From Haplomitrium mnioides (lineage: Eukaryota > Marchantiophyta > Haplomitriopsida > Calobryales): a stretch of 30,789 nt of DNA. Shown here in pieces: positions 1-8,748 of the stretch. Where the stretch lies: the NCBI GenBank assembly GCA_049999725.1, contig JBNGIS010009094.1:1-30789 (forward strand), given 5' to 3'. Every line of letters begins with the position of its first letter. The first letter of the stretch is position 1. The notes beneath the pieces are model-generated. The model had not been told where the DNA came from and ran no database searches. It saw only the letters and a program-made list of their open reading frames with translations. A program made the translations under genes and the position numbers.

Positions 1-250
1 GCGCAAGGACTTTGAAGTACCTGCGCGCCTGGACTTCCAAGTCCATGCGCGTATAGACTTGGAAGTCCAGGAGTGCTTGGACTTCCAAGTTCTTGCACGC
101 GTGGACTTCCAAGTCCACTCGCAACTGGATTTCCAAGTCTATGCGCGCATGGACTTGAAGTCCTTGTGCTTAGGGAATTGAAGTCCATGCGCGCATTGAC
201 TTCCAAGTCCTTAAGGGCTAGAAGTCCAATGTCTCTGCGTGCCAGGGCGT
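1..250. repeat. Palindromic minisatellite in X intron 2 (element 0)
   Basis: About nine degenerate units of 24-28 bp fill this stretch. Each combines an AAGTCC arm, an ATGCGCGCAT-like core and a GGACTT arm, so many units are near-perfect inverted repeats (for example around 134-155). The array ends about 70 bp before a good splice acceptor (poly-T then CAAG at 316-317). It sits exactly where the X intron 2 array lies in the alpha (5350-5840) and beta (26400-26850) copies, so I read it as the 3' part of the same intron, cut by the window edge. Confidence 0.85.
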
Positions 251-317
251 AGATATCCCTGCTCGCATTGTTTTGACATTTCAATATTTTCTTTTCTAAT
301 GTTTTTTTTTTTTCAAG

Positions 318-510
318 GGGACAAAACTTTCAAGCGGCAGCTCGCCAAGAAACTTACTGTTGCTGCGAAGGGGAGAAAGAAGTCTGGGGTCGATGTAGCC
401 CCCGAAGAACAAGACCAACCTCCGACATTGGTTTCTTACCCTCCTGCTTTCCTTCTCCACTGCCAGAAGGCTAGGGAGTGGAAAGCACGGCAGCAAAGTG
501 GGGTTGCATC
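318..510 (+). pseudogene. X (ParB-methyltransferase) exon 3 fragment, element 0
   Basis: This is the 5' part of exon 3 of the X gene. The frame reads GDKTFKRQLAKKLTV, then a basic KGRKKSG stretch, then EEQDQPPTLVSYPPAFLLHC and QKAREWKARQQSG. The same series is readable, with damage, in alpha (about 5266-5070, minus strand) and beta (26319-26130, minus strand). It begins right after a polypyrimidine-CAAG acceptor. The region lies upstream of the methyltransferase motif IV part in the other copies. Here the X match stops at about 505-515 and is replaced by sequence from the 3' part of the Y gene, so the methyltransferase part is missing. The basic K-rich patch could be a nuclear or DNA-contact segment; that is inference. 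Confidence 0.7.
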
Positions 511-519
511 TCTCACAAC

Positions 520-1297
520 AGAAGGTTTTTCTTGCCTAACAAGAGATTGCAGCCTTCATCCTTGAAAAAAAAAAGATGAAGACTTGAAGTAAAATTCACC
601 ATTCCACAATCACAATTGACAAACACTTGTAATGATTCTCAAAATGTTCCTCTAGGTTCTCAGCTTGATGCTCAACAAACAGAAGAAGACACTCCAGTAC
701 AACAAATACTTTCTAATAGAAGAAGACACTCCAATACAACAAATACTTTCTACACGTCAAGAAATCTATGATAGAGCACCTAGGCCATGAGAAAGGACTC
801 TTGCGCACAATGACTAATACAGGCACAAATTTGGCAATCTACACGAGATGAAAGCTAGAATGTTTATTTGTGTTGTTGCATCTTTGAATCCAAAAAGCAG
901 ACCGTTTTGGGTTGCCAAAGTCCTCCAAGTTTTTTCATTTGATGAAGAAGAACTCCCAAACCCGAAACGAGTACGTTTTAAATGGTTTGCTTGTGAGGCT
1001 GAGGATGCATTTTTTGGACATTTCTTCCTAAAAAAGCTAGGAGCAACAAAAGGGAAACGCAAATCCAAGTTACACATTGATGTACTTGATGTGACACAAA
1101 TCATGATTCTGTCTTTTGATTTTCTTCTTACACAAAAAAACCAATTGAGAAAAACCACTCTAGCTACTATTAAATCAAATCTATTTGAGTACGAAGGACA
1201 AAAAGCAATCAATCCTGATATGTTTGAAAGATATTCAATCATTGTCATTAACACTGAGACAAATCAAGTAAATCTTGATGAATCTTTTGAAGCTTAA
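520..1297 (+). pseudogene. DUF7869-type transposase-like protein, C-terminal part (Y, element 0)
   Basis: This matches 15884-16470 of the alpha copy over its whole length. The first part (about 525-840) carries frame breaks. From 848 to the TAA at 1295-1297 the frame is open for 149 codons. It includes KFGNLHEMKARMF (starting upstream of the ATG), a PFWVAKVLQVFSFDEEELPNPK segment and a VRFKWFACEAEDAF segment. These hydrophobic/aromatic features resemble BAH- or Tudor-like C-terminal tails of DUF7869 mobile-element proteins. The last ~50 residues (after FLLTQKNQLRKTTLATI) are present only in this copy; alpha stops earlier. The ATG at 848 is probably internal to the original protein, since homology and frame run upstream of it. 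Confidence 0.65.
681..752 (+). repeat. 37-bp tandem duplication inside Y (element 0)
   Basis: A unit beginning AGAAGAAGACACTCC is present twice in a row (681-717 and 718-752). The alpha copy has it once near 16026, so the duplication is specific to this copy and is probably a replication-slippage event after insertion. Confidence 0.85.
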
Positions 1298-2742
1298 TCC
1301 AAAGAAGTCAAGACGAGTGATTAAAGTAATTTAAGAATTTTATTGTATATTGTGTACTTTCAATCATATTGTAATTTAAGACTATTATTTTATAAAATAC
1401 GTGATAATGTTATGAATAAAATTTGTTGAGTTTATGTGCCATCTTGAACTTTTTAGAGTAAATCATTCCAAGTTGAATGTTATTTTTTGCAAAGAAACTT
1501 GATCTTTAGTTAATATTTTCATTTGGTTTGTAAAATATTTTCTTATCCAAAATGTAATTATGTTCTTTCCTAGTTTAGTGCTTGCTGGAAGAGTTTAAGA
1601 TTATTGTATTGCTAAAGCATTTACCCAAATTGACTACTTATCTCTTGCTTCTAAGAACTTTGAGGTAAAACTACAAGCCTTCGAAGCGTTTTGACTTAGA
1701 TGTAGAGTTTTGACCCGTTTTGATTTTAGGATCTGAATCAGAAAACAAAATCTTTAGCGTGCATAGAGTTTGTTGTGAAAAATACAATCTTTAGCGCTTA
1801 AATCCTCGGTAGTAGAAGTCTGAAGCCTATGCGCGCATAGGCTTTGATTCGCAAGTTGAAATGCAGTGTGTGCGAAAACTCTCCTTTGGAACTTAAAACC
1901 TAGGTTCTTGATATTCTTTGTTGTTGAGTGTTCAAATGGTGAGTTCGGATTCCTATCCACGCATAGACTTTGGGGTGGAGTGTTCAGATGTTGAGCTTGG
2001 ATTCCTATGCGCACATAGACTTTAGGGTGAAAGTCCAAGCCTTCCACATGCTCTACTTCTCATATACAACCCTAAAGCCTCTACATACAAAGACTACTAG
2101 TTAGAACTTAGTTTCTACACTAGTCATAGACTCTTTTGTAGAACTGGAAACCTTTGTTTGGTAGATTCAAGTCAAAAACGTGGAGATATTTCTTGTTTAC
2201 ACTCTTAATTCAATCTTCTTAGCCAGTGCATTTCTGATTCTCATCTATGGCCCCTTTGTGTATATGTTTTGTTGAATTATAAAATATTTCAAAATGCTGA
2301 AACCTTTTGTTAAAGTCCACTTTAACTTTTGTGTGTATGGATTTTTAACTACAAATAAAGCTTTTTTCTTGCTTGAACTTGAAAATAGAGCTCCTAAATC
2401 CATGCAATGTTTTGTTTTGTTGGTTTCTATGTCTACAATTGCAAACTCATTCCCTTGACTTCTAGCCCGCTTTGACTTTATCGTCATGTTTTGCAATTTG
2501 TTTTCCATAAATTTGTTTTCTACCTCATGTATGCAACTTCAAGTTTGGCTTGTGCATAACATAAAAATTTGGTAGGTACTTCAAAACTAAATGACATCAT
2601 TCAAAACAGAAAAAAAAAATTTGATTTAGTGATGTGAGTTATTCTATCATTACAATAGGTATGTTTTAAAATGAAAAGTGAGTGATGAATCAATTAAAAT
2701 CCTAATTTCATATCAAAAACCAAAAACAAAAAGGACTTAAAA
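1298..2742. other. AT-rich 3' flank of Y with scattered palindrome units
   Basis: No convincing gene. It holds palindromic motifs at about 1826-1848 (CCTATGCGCGCATAGG), 1950-1972 and 2008-2030, of the same kind as the intron arrays and spaced about 55-60 bp apart here. The segment 2395-2515 has a diverged match at about 16490-16600, downstream of the alpha Y gene, so it belongs to the element and not to the host. In alpha the stretch equivalent to about 1178-2397 is absent. Confidence 0.6.
2245..2508 (-). other. Conserved short open frame antisense to the Y 3' flank
   Basis: An 87-codon open frame on the minus strand whose first ~35 codons (IKSKRARSQGNEFAIV...TNKTKHC) have a recognisable, damaged counterpart at about 16500-16600. 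There KRTRSQGNEFGI can be read. I do not recognise a family. It could be the start of a further small gene or simply conserved non-coding 3' sequence of the element; two copies are too few to tell. Confidence 0.25.
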
Positions 2743-3962
2743 CAACCACTATTTTGAACCATAAACTGCTATTAAGTTTTCGTTTCATTTGGCAATTGCA
2801 AATACTAACTTCAACATTGAATTTTGAAAATTACCAATTTGACATTCCCGAATGTTTTTTTGGGCTAAAACTTGTTTTTAAAACAAAATTGTTTATTTTA
2901 TGTAGATATTGTATTCCAAAAAGTTTTTCTATTAAATTAGGTTATAAAAAATGCTTTTGAATTTGTTTTTCTTTTTTAATTTGAACATCACAAGAATGTG
3001 TATGCTAAACGCATTTAAACATCACCAATAGCTGCTACTTTGAACAAGTAACCACTACTGAGTTTCTGTTGTATTTTGGGTTGAATTTTGTTTTTCAAAT
3101 TTCTGCTTCAAAAATTATATTTTTTCTTGGTCACAAAAATTTTCATCAAAAAACATTATTCAACCCAAGAATTTGTTTATTGAGATACCTATTGTACTTT
3201 GGAAAAACTTTAATGTTCAATATTTGGTAAAAGAAAAGTAAAAACAAAAATATTATATTATAGTAAGATAAACAAACAAGAGAGAATATTGAAAAAAACA
3301 TGGTAAAGTTATATAGTCATTATAAGACTTAATGTTTTCTTTAAGTTTTCAAAAAACCCTTTAAGATACAAAATCCTAAACATTTATGAAAACAAAAATT
3401 TAAAAATACGATGTTGCAACACATTCTAATATATAAATCTCTAGTTTAGTAAGAGTTGCTTTGAACTTGTATTTAAGTACGAAACACATACAAACAAAAA
3501 AGAAGACCTATGCTTGCATAGACTTCAACCTTACACATCATTAAAGATGATGCATTTTATAAAAAATCAATCTGATATTCCCAAGCAAGTAGGCAATGAA
3601 TCATTAGTAACTTGAAAATTTGAATATCCAAAATAAAATCACAAAAACGATTCAGATGTAGAATGATATCATTATTGAAGATTATAATAAATTTAATGAG
3701 CAACAAAGGAAAAAACCAAAAACACACAATTGAAGAAAACTTGTTCAAAAATTGAAATGAATCAGAATGGAACTTCCATGCTAGCATAGACTTTGTTGCC
3801 AATTTTTACAAAAATAAATAGGTTTAATTCAAAAATCATTTTTTGAGAGAAAAGAGATCATCAAGAAAATATGTAATAACTATTATTTGAAGTGCTTCAA
3901 GAATATAGATCAAACATAAAATAGTTTTAAAAAGAAATGCTTTATTATTTAAAAAATGAACA
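2743..3962. repeat. AT-rich spacer with two copies of a GCTACT junction motif
   Basis: Two diverged copies of a motif of the form GCTACTTTGAAC then an AACCRCTACTG block occur at about 2745-2785 and 3035-3075, 293 bp apart. Related copies occur at 16981-17010 (reverse), 28285-28325 and 30735-30775. Single palindrome units of the minisatellite family are at about 3508-3526 and 3777-3795. Otherwise it is A/T-rich with no gene I can support. It separates the 3' end of element 0 from the 3' end of the alpha X gene. Confidence 0.5.
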
Positions 3963-4608
3963 TCACTTTACAGCTTCAGCTTTAGCCTTGTCTTCTTCAG
4001 GAGGAATGGTCTCATCCAAATCAATGGACTGAGAAGCTTGGGTATCTGTAGCCACAAGAGAATCCTGTCGTGACTTTTTAGTCTCAAAATTTGCAATAGA
4101 ACCACCAAACCCACCAGTAGTATTTGAAGGAACGGGCTTTGTATAGTACACATACACAATCTGCGATTTTGTGACATAAGATGGCAAAGAAGCCATCGTC
4201 AAAACTCTTTGAGGAATATAGATATATTGATGTCTGCCATATTCCACAACAATGCAATTTCCAATCAACTTTAAAGCACTAACAAGGTTTGTGTTCGACA
4301 TATAGAAAAGATGTGATATCCAATCTTGCTAAAATGACAAACGGTCAAAAACAAAGTTGTACAAAGCATGAGGCTTTTGGTACACATTCATAGAAGCATC
4401 ATCTCTTGGATGTTTTAGTTTAGCTGAAACAGCTAGACATCTGAAAACGCTCCGCATTATTTGTCAAAGACGATCATTTGCATCATTGGATTGTAAATAA
4501 AAAAGCTTCATGCTCTATTTCCCCTCCTTTGTCCAATATCCCATTGTCTAGTACTCATGAGAATGAGCAATTTTGGGACCCCCCAAATAATGAATGTTGG
4601 TTTTGTCT
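3963..4608 (-). pseudogene. X exon 4 (alpha): methyltransferase C-terminal cofactor motif
   Basis: The acceptor is poly-T then ACGACAG ending at 4609. The readable frame gives MRSVFRCLAVSAKLKHPRDD, MNVYQKPHALYNFVFDRLSF, a TAG, then QDWISHLFYMSNTNLVSALK and NCIVVEYGRHQYIYIPQRVL. The pattern D-x(4)-LF-x-x-S-x-T-N-L-V-x-A-L-K-L-x-x-x-C-I-V-V-E-Y-x-R-x-x-Y-I-x-x-R is the classic SAM-binding 'DxFxGSGTT..A....R...G.E.D..Y......R' arrangement of N4/N6 DNA methyltransferases. The glycines are replaced (FYMSN for FxGSG), which fits decay. Beta keeps NSCIIVDYDQQ followed by SIYIPQRVL at 17530-17480. The tail is an acidic/Ser-rich stretch ending in a TGA at 3963-3965. A frame change lies near 4450. Confidence 0.65.
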
Positions 4609-4710
4609 CTGTCGTAATAAAAAAAAAAAGAAGAAATTAGGCATTGCAAAGAAAGTAAAGAACAAGAAACAAGATAAACTTAAATATTAAAAAATCAAAA
4701 CAAAACTTAC
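4609..4710 (-). other. X intron 3 (alpha), short and without palindromes
   Basis: A 102-bp intron inferred from a consensus donor (CTA|GTAAGT at 4710) and an acceptor after an 11-T tract (CGACAG at 4609). The homologous boundary in beta is near 25690-25780. It is too short to hold a minisatellite. Confidence 0.5.
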
Positions 4711-5266
4711 TAGATGTCGTGACAGATAGCACACTAAATCTCCAAAAATGCATCCTCCATGATGCCAAATTGTTGCAAAAAAATGAATAATGGCAAAAGA
4801 CCGAAAATCAAAAGTAGTATTAATCCCAAAAGAAGAGACCATGTCAAAAATATTGTCCTTTGGAAAGGTCTTGGAGTTGTCATGCTTACATTCCCTTAGG
4901 TTGTACCTGTTAGGAATATCATCAATTGTTAAAGTTTATGTTAAATCGATTTCACCAAGCCCTTTAATTGTTTAGCGTTGGATTCTTTGTGGACTTGATA
5001 AAATGCCACATTGAGTCCATCAACATAGGACAAAGTCTTGGTCTTGTTCTTCCAACCCTCCTTGAGTGGGAGGGACAATAACATCATTTTTCTACCTTGA
5101 CTTCCACTCTCTAGCTTTATGACAATAGAGCAGAATGGTAGAAGGGTATGATACCAGGTTGGAGCTTGGTCTTGATCTTCTAGGGTTTCTTCAACCCTAG
5201 ATCTCTTTTTCCCTTTCTTAGCGGATGTCAATTTCTTGGCAAGTCATCATTTAAATGTTTTGTCAC
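4711..5266 (-). pseudogene. X exon 3 (alpha): basic segment and methyltransferase motif IV region
   Basis: The exon starts after ACAAG (5267-5268) and ends at CATCTA|GTAAGT. It reads KTFK, two stops, LAKKLTSAKKGKKRSRVEE, DQAPT, then in shifted frames LKGLVKS and a DDIPNRYNLRECKHDN segment, then FDMVSSFGINTTFDFRSFAI. In beta the equivalent is VDVPYGCNLNECKYD and FDVISSFMVATTLNYWSFVI, so the ancestral form contained D-[PV]-P-Y, the catalytic motif IV of amino-methyltransferases. In alpha it has decayed to DIPN (4909-4920), so catalysis would be lost. At least two frame changes and several stops are present. Confidence 0.6.
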
Positions 5267-5914
5267 CTTGTAAACAACATGGAGAAATAAATTAGAGGAG
5301 AATTTGAAAGCAAGAAACTTGACTTCAAAAAGAAAGAAATTTTAAAAAGAGCTAAGACTCAAGAGTCCATGCTTGCATGGACTCTTGAGCCAAAATGCGC
5401 AAGGAATTTGAAGCCCATGTAAGCCATGACTCTGAAGGCCATGAGCGCATGGACTACGAGATTCCAAATGTGCTTGGACTCTAAAGTCCAAGCTCTCAAG
5501 GACTCTAGAGTCCATGTTCACATGGACTCTAAGTCCAAGCGTGGCAAGACTTTGAAGTTCATGCGCACATAGACTTAAGAGTCCATGTGAACATGGACTC
5601 TAGAGTCCTTGTGAGAAATGACTTTAGAGTCCAAGCGCGCATGGACTTTAGAGTCCCTTTGAGCTTGGACTCTCAGAGTCCTAGTGCGTAAAGGCTCAAA
5701 GGCCAATGCGTGCATGGACTCTCAAGTCCATACACACATAGGCTAGATCTCATTGCAAGTAGGGAGATCTAGCCTGCCCTAGAACAAAAGAGTACATGCA
5801 TGCATGGACTCTTAGATGTCCATACGCGCATGAAAGAAACTTGAAAAATAAAAGTATTTCAAAATAGTTCAAACAAGCTTTTGAAACACAACTGGAGAAA
5901 GGAAAAAACCTTAC
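5267..5914 (-). other. X intron 2 (alpha), filled by a palindromic minisatellite
   Basis: A 648-bp intron defined by the donor TTG|GTAAGG at 5914 and an acceptor at 5267. It holds the array 5350-5840. The donor-proximal exon sequence (EYPIHTEESKMSSFYSSFEK) is conserved in beta as IEYLIHTEESEMYSFYLSFE directly before GTAATT at 26903, supporting the boundary. Confidence 0.65.
5350..5840. repeat. Palindromic minisatellite, AGAGTCC/GGACTCT type
   Basis: About 18 degenerate units of 24-28 bp. The clearest are 5507-5530 and 5578-5601, each AGAGTCCATGT then a 2-base centre then ACATGGACTCT: perfect 11-bp arms, and the two are reverse complements of each other. Another is at about 5366-5387 (GAGTCCATGC TT GCATGGACTC). 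Arms keep GAGTCC/GGACTC more strictly than the alternating purine-pyrimidine core. Confidence 0.9.
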
Positions 5915-7392
5915 CAACAATTTCTCAAAGCTTGAATAGAAAGAGGACATCTTTGATTCCTCTGTATGGATGGGATATTCCATCCTAGCCTCCTCCCAAA
6001 AGCTGCAATATATATACCTTAGAATAAAAAAATTTGACCATTACCACCAAAACTTTATGTCTCTCAAGTTCTTGAGACATTTCTTTGATTGAAAGCTCTG
6101 AGGCTTCCAATCGCTTCAAAACTGAAATATTAATTTCATCAAGAAGACCTTGAAAGGACCTCCAAGGTGTCGACTTCATATCCTCTATTCTTAAAGATCC
6201 TTTGGCCTTGGGTTTCTAACCTTTCACTAGATTCTTCTCCCACATGCTAAAAATGCTCTATTGTAACTTCTAGAGCTCTCCACTTTGAAATGCCAAGTGG
6301 AACCAATTGTCTTGAGAAGTCACTGTCTTCTCAAGAGTTTACTTTGGCTTGACTTCCAAAGCCTCTAGCACAAGTTCTCTTTTCAACTTTTGAGATGACA
6401 CCATCCCACTCTCTATGTAGTGTTGATGCCAGTACTATACTTTTTGATTTGATGTCATCTCCAACCGGTAGAGTTGGTCATAGCTGTTATCACTTGCAAA
6501 TATTTGGACTTCTGTTGGTGTGACCTCTACATAGACGTAGCAATTTCAGAGTTAAAGCATTAGATTTTTTTTCTCCATACTTTGTAATTAAAAGATGCCT
6601 TGCCGCAACATTATGATTGCCTCCTGCAATCTTGTAGCGGTGTTTGTCAAGGTTTATAATATTGAACTCTGACTTATCTCTCAACCTGCACTTTGGGTCC
6701 ACAACCACAATGAAAAAAAAATGCGCATATTTGTTCATAAGCACTCTTTGTGCTAGAAGCTTTACAAAATTTTCACTCAACCTCTTAATATAGAATGGCT
6801 CCCAGTTATTCACTCTAGATTTCCAAAGGCTTGAATTCTCCAATTGAATAGTGATTGCTTTCTCTTGGACTCTACACCGCTAGATTGTAGACTCCCTTGG
6901 TTTTTTCTTGTCATCCTCAGACACTGTTTGAGGATCAGCATGCTCCCTTTCTTGAAAAATGTGGAGCTCTTTGTGCACTTGCTTCTTTGATATTGATGTT
7001 AGAGGTTGCATCAGCTCCAGCTTGACTTCCTCCTCATAGCAGCTAGAAGGAGAAGATGATGGAGCCGATGAAGAAGAGCTAGAAGGAGATGAGGACTTGG
7101 TAGACTCCTCCTCAATTGACGATGATGGCACCAAATTTTTCTTTGGCAACGCCAACTTCTTCTTTTTTGGAGCCTTAGCTTGCTCCACCGCCTTTCTTTT
7201 CTTCACTGTTGAAGGCCCACTTGTTGTTGCCATTGCCATCATCACTGCACTAGGGTTTGGGACTTCTTATGCCATGTGAAGGCCTTGCTTCACTTTCAAA
7301 AATTTCAAACTTAAAGCGATTTCGATGAAGTCCTTTTCCAATTGCTTCGCGTTCGGGTACGTGCTAACAAAGTCAAACAGAAATTGAGAAAA
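5915..7392 (-). pseudogene. X exon 2 (alpha): NLS-like linker, ParB-like domain, helical region
   Basis: The exon follows a TTTTTATTTTTAG acceptor (7393). Order: FSQFLFDFVSTYPNAKQLEK at the start; TAA at 7267-7269; a basic cluster KKRK...KKKK (7138-7203) resembling a bipartite nuclear localisation signal; a poly-Ser/Pro acidic linker (about 7050-7120); TAG at 6880-6882; then the ParB-like domain, about 6800-6400. That domain shows KLLAQR, VVVDPKCRLRDKSEFNI, the box YKIAGGNHNVAARHLL (GGNH at about 6613-6624), and, after a +1 shift in an A8 run near 6565, CYVYVEVTPTEVQIFASDN and SYDQLYRLEMTSNQK. This matches the G-x-x-H/R-x-x-A layout of the ParB/Srx fold. A long helical stretch (LLDEINISVLKRLEASELSI) follows. 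More stops lie at about 6440, 6345 and 6268. Confidence 0.6.
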
Positions 7393-7823
7393 CTAAAAAT
7401 AAAAAATAGTCAATGAATTATTTCAAAAGCTGGTCAAAAGTCATCGTAAGGAATCAAAGGCCTTGACCAGGTAGTCTAGGTGTTAAGGGGTACTTGAGTC
7501 TTTGTACGCATGGACTCTATAGTCCATGTGAGCATAGACACCAAAGTCTCTATGAACATGGACTCTAGAGTCCATGCAAGCAAGGACTCAAGAGCCCAAG
7601 TGCACAAAGACCCTTGTGTCCATGCTCACGTGGACTCCATAGTCCATGCAAGCATATACTCTAGAGCCTATGTGCACATATACTTAAGAGCCCATACACG
7701 CCAAAACTCCCTATCCCTTAGCGCAAGGACTTCAGAGTCCATGCGTGGATGGACTTCACAACCCACTATGTGAGCGTACAATGTTTGGAACAAAAAGCTT
7801 ACAACAAATGGAAAAAAATCTAC
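7393..7823 (-). other. X intron 1 (alpha) with a palindromic minisatellite
   Basis: Inferred donor GTAGAT at 7823 and a strong acceptor at 7393 (T-rich tract plus AG). About 430 bp, of which 7495-7770 is the repeat array. The first intron cannot be checked in beta or gamma because both are truncated there. Confidence 0.5.
7495..7770. repeat. Palindromic minisatellite in X intron 1
   Basis: About ten degenerate units of 27-30 bp with GACTCTAGAGTCCATG...-like palindromes, such as 7560-7582, and single units with CATGCGTGGATGGACTTC near 7740. Arms are GGACTC/GAGTCC as in intron 2, while cores vary (TGCAAGCA, TGTGCACA). Confidence 0.85.
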
Positions 7824-8193
7824 CAAGTCTTGCTTTGCCATCATTGTAAGCCATCTGCAGGTCTTTGGTGAAGGTATCGTTTGGCTTTATCTCACTGAAG
7901 CAAAATCTCTTCGACATCGCTTTGAAGAGTATCATTGAAGTCTCTAACTGCACAAGTAGCCCCATGTGGGCTTTGTGCCTCTCTCAAATCATAGTAATTT
8001 GAACCAAAAGGCCTATGTTGAATTTTTTACCTTCCTTGTGAAAAAGGTTAAAATGATAGTTGATGCCTTTAATTGTTCCAAAGCAAACTAGCCATTCATA
8101 TGCTAGTTTTTGTGGCTTTAGAGTCTTCAAGACATCAGAATGCCAATAAGGCTTAGGTTGAGTAGGTTTGGGAGTATTGGCATGTGATGCCAT
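7824..8193 (-). pseudogene. X exon 1 (alpha): N-terminus of the ParB-methyltransferase gene
   Basis: The start is the ATG at 8191-8193 in the context AGAAAATGGCATC. The gamma copy begins identically (AGAAAATGGAATC, MESHATAPKPAHVKP), which fixes the start. The reading MASHANTPKPTQPKPYWHSD and LAYEWLVCFGTIKGINYHF aligns with gamma LANEWLVCCGTIRDIQHHL. After FHKEGKKFNIG a TGA (7984-7986) interrupts the frame. The other frame over 8000-7860 gives NYYDLREAQSPHGATCAVRD and FNDTLQSDVEEILLQ, which looks more protein-like, so a frameshift near 8020 is likely. I do not recognise this N-terminal domain. Confidence 0.6.
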
Positions 8194-8634
8194 TTTCTCT
8201 TAAGTGTAAAAGAGTGAAAATAAGGGGCAAAAATTATACAAAAAAAAGTTTACAAAGGGCAAAAAATAGCAAAATAACAAGAAATGGTAAAAACACTTAT
8301 GACAAGAAAACAAAAGCCAAAAAGTAAACTTGCAAAAATGGAAAGAAACTTTCCATTGTCGCTCGTTTTATACCCAAATTTCAAAAAACACATTTTTCCG
8401 CCAAAAATAGTTTGCGAAGCTCTTGACACGTAGGTTCATCTCGTGAAAAAAAACAAAAATTTAGTATATAAAGCATTGCTTAGTTTCATCTTTCCATTTT
8501 CTCTTTTCATTTTCTTCACAAAAATTACTATTTTGCCGTTTTGTGAAATTTTCTTTAATAACACATCTTTTAGATACACCATTAGGAATTAAGAATATTT
8601 GTTAAAATATTTTTCTCAAATTTCTTATTTTTCA
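8194..8634. promoter_or_regulatory. Shared bidirectional promoter between X and ZY (alpha)
   Basis: The 441-bp gap between the divergent start codons of X (8193) and Z (8635) is conserved in reverse orientation at 30111-30556. A rightward TATATAAAG is at 8465-8473 and a leftward TATAAAA at 8366-8372 (reverse strand), about 95 bp apart. Between them lies the box AGCTCTTGACAYGTAGGTTC (8418-8437), identical in gamma at 30304-30323 except for the Y position. Next to the leftward TATA is an inverted repeat ATGGAAAG-AAA-CTTTCCAT (8339-8357), preserved in gamma as GACAATGGAA...TTCCATTGTC. Both TATA positions are kept in both copies, so this is probably a real core promoter pair. Confidence 0.7.
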
Positions 8635-8748
8635 ATGGGTGGAGTGTTCAAAAGCAAGAAGAGGCTAGAATTTCAGGATTCATGTTTGCAAAAAAGTGCT
8701 ACTTTTGGTTGGTATTAAGAGATAGTTTCAAATCATTGTTCTCAGAAG
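8635..8748 (+). pseudogene. Z exon 1 (alpha): N-terminus of the DUF7869-type protein
   Basis: ATG at 8635 reads MGGVFKSKKRLEFQDSCLQK and SATFGWY, then a TAA, then EIVSNHCSQK, and ends at CAGAAG|GTAAGTG, a textbook donor (8749). The gamma copy (30075-29990, minus strand) has lost the ATG, and its donor GT has become GG. It is joined by homology and context to exon 2; the protein family of this leader is unknown. Confidence 0.5.

Larger units (their letters stand above)
3963..8193 (-). pseudogene. X gene (alpha): ParB-like + N4/N6 DNA methyltransferase, decayed
   Basis: A four-exon gene inferred by comparing copies alpha, beta, gamma and element 0: exon 1 8193-7824, exon 2 7392-5915, exon 3 5266-4711, exon 4 4608-3963. 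Donors GTAAGG (5914) and GTAAGT (4710) and polypyrimidine acceptors support the exon limits. Domain order: a family-specific N-terminus (MASHANTPKPTQPKP...); a Ser/Lys-rich linker with a basic nuclear-localisation-like cluster; a ParB/sulfiredoxin-like domain; helical linker; methyltransferase motif IV in exon 3; and the cofactor-binding motif at the C-terminus in exon 4. That is beta-class order. Such enzymes methylate exocyclic amines of adenine or cytosine using SAM. In-frame stops (7984, 7267, 6880, about 4334) and frameshifts show that this copy is dead. The methyltransferase call rests on motif reading and not on a database search. Confidence 0.65.

Noticed and set aside
814-1254. 146-codon minus-strand open frame
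   Set aside because: Exactly antisense to the conserved Y tail frame, whose homology to alpha is on the plus strand.
5350-5840. CRISPR-like array of palindromic repeats
   Set aside because: Units are degenerate with no constant repeat/unique spacer alternation, in plant-type DNA with introns and gypsy elements; it is a minisatellite.
5985-6060. A 45-bp micro-intron (GTAATG...TTGCAG) in X exon 2
   Set aside because: Too short for a usual plant intron and not clearly matched in beta; left as part of a decayed exon.
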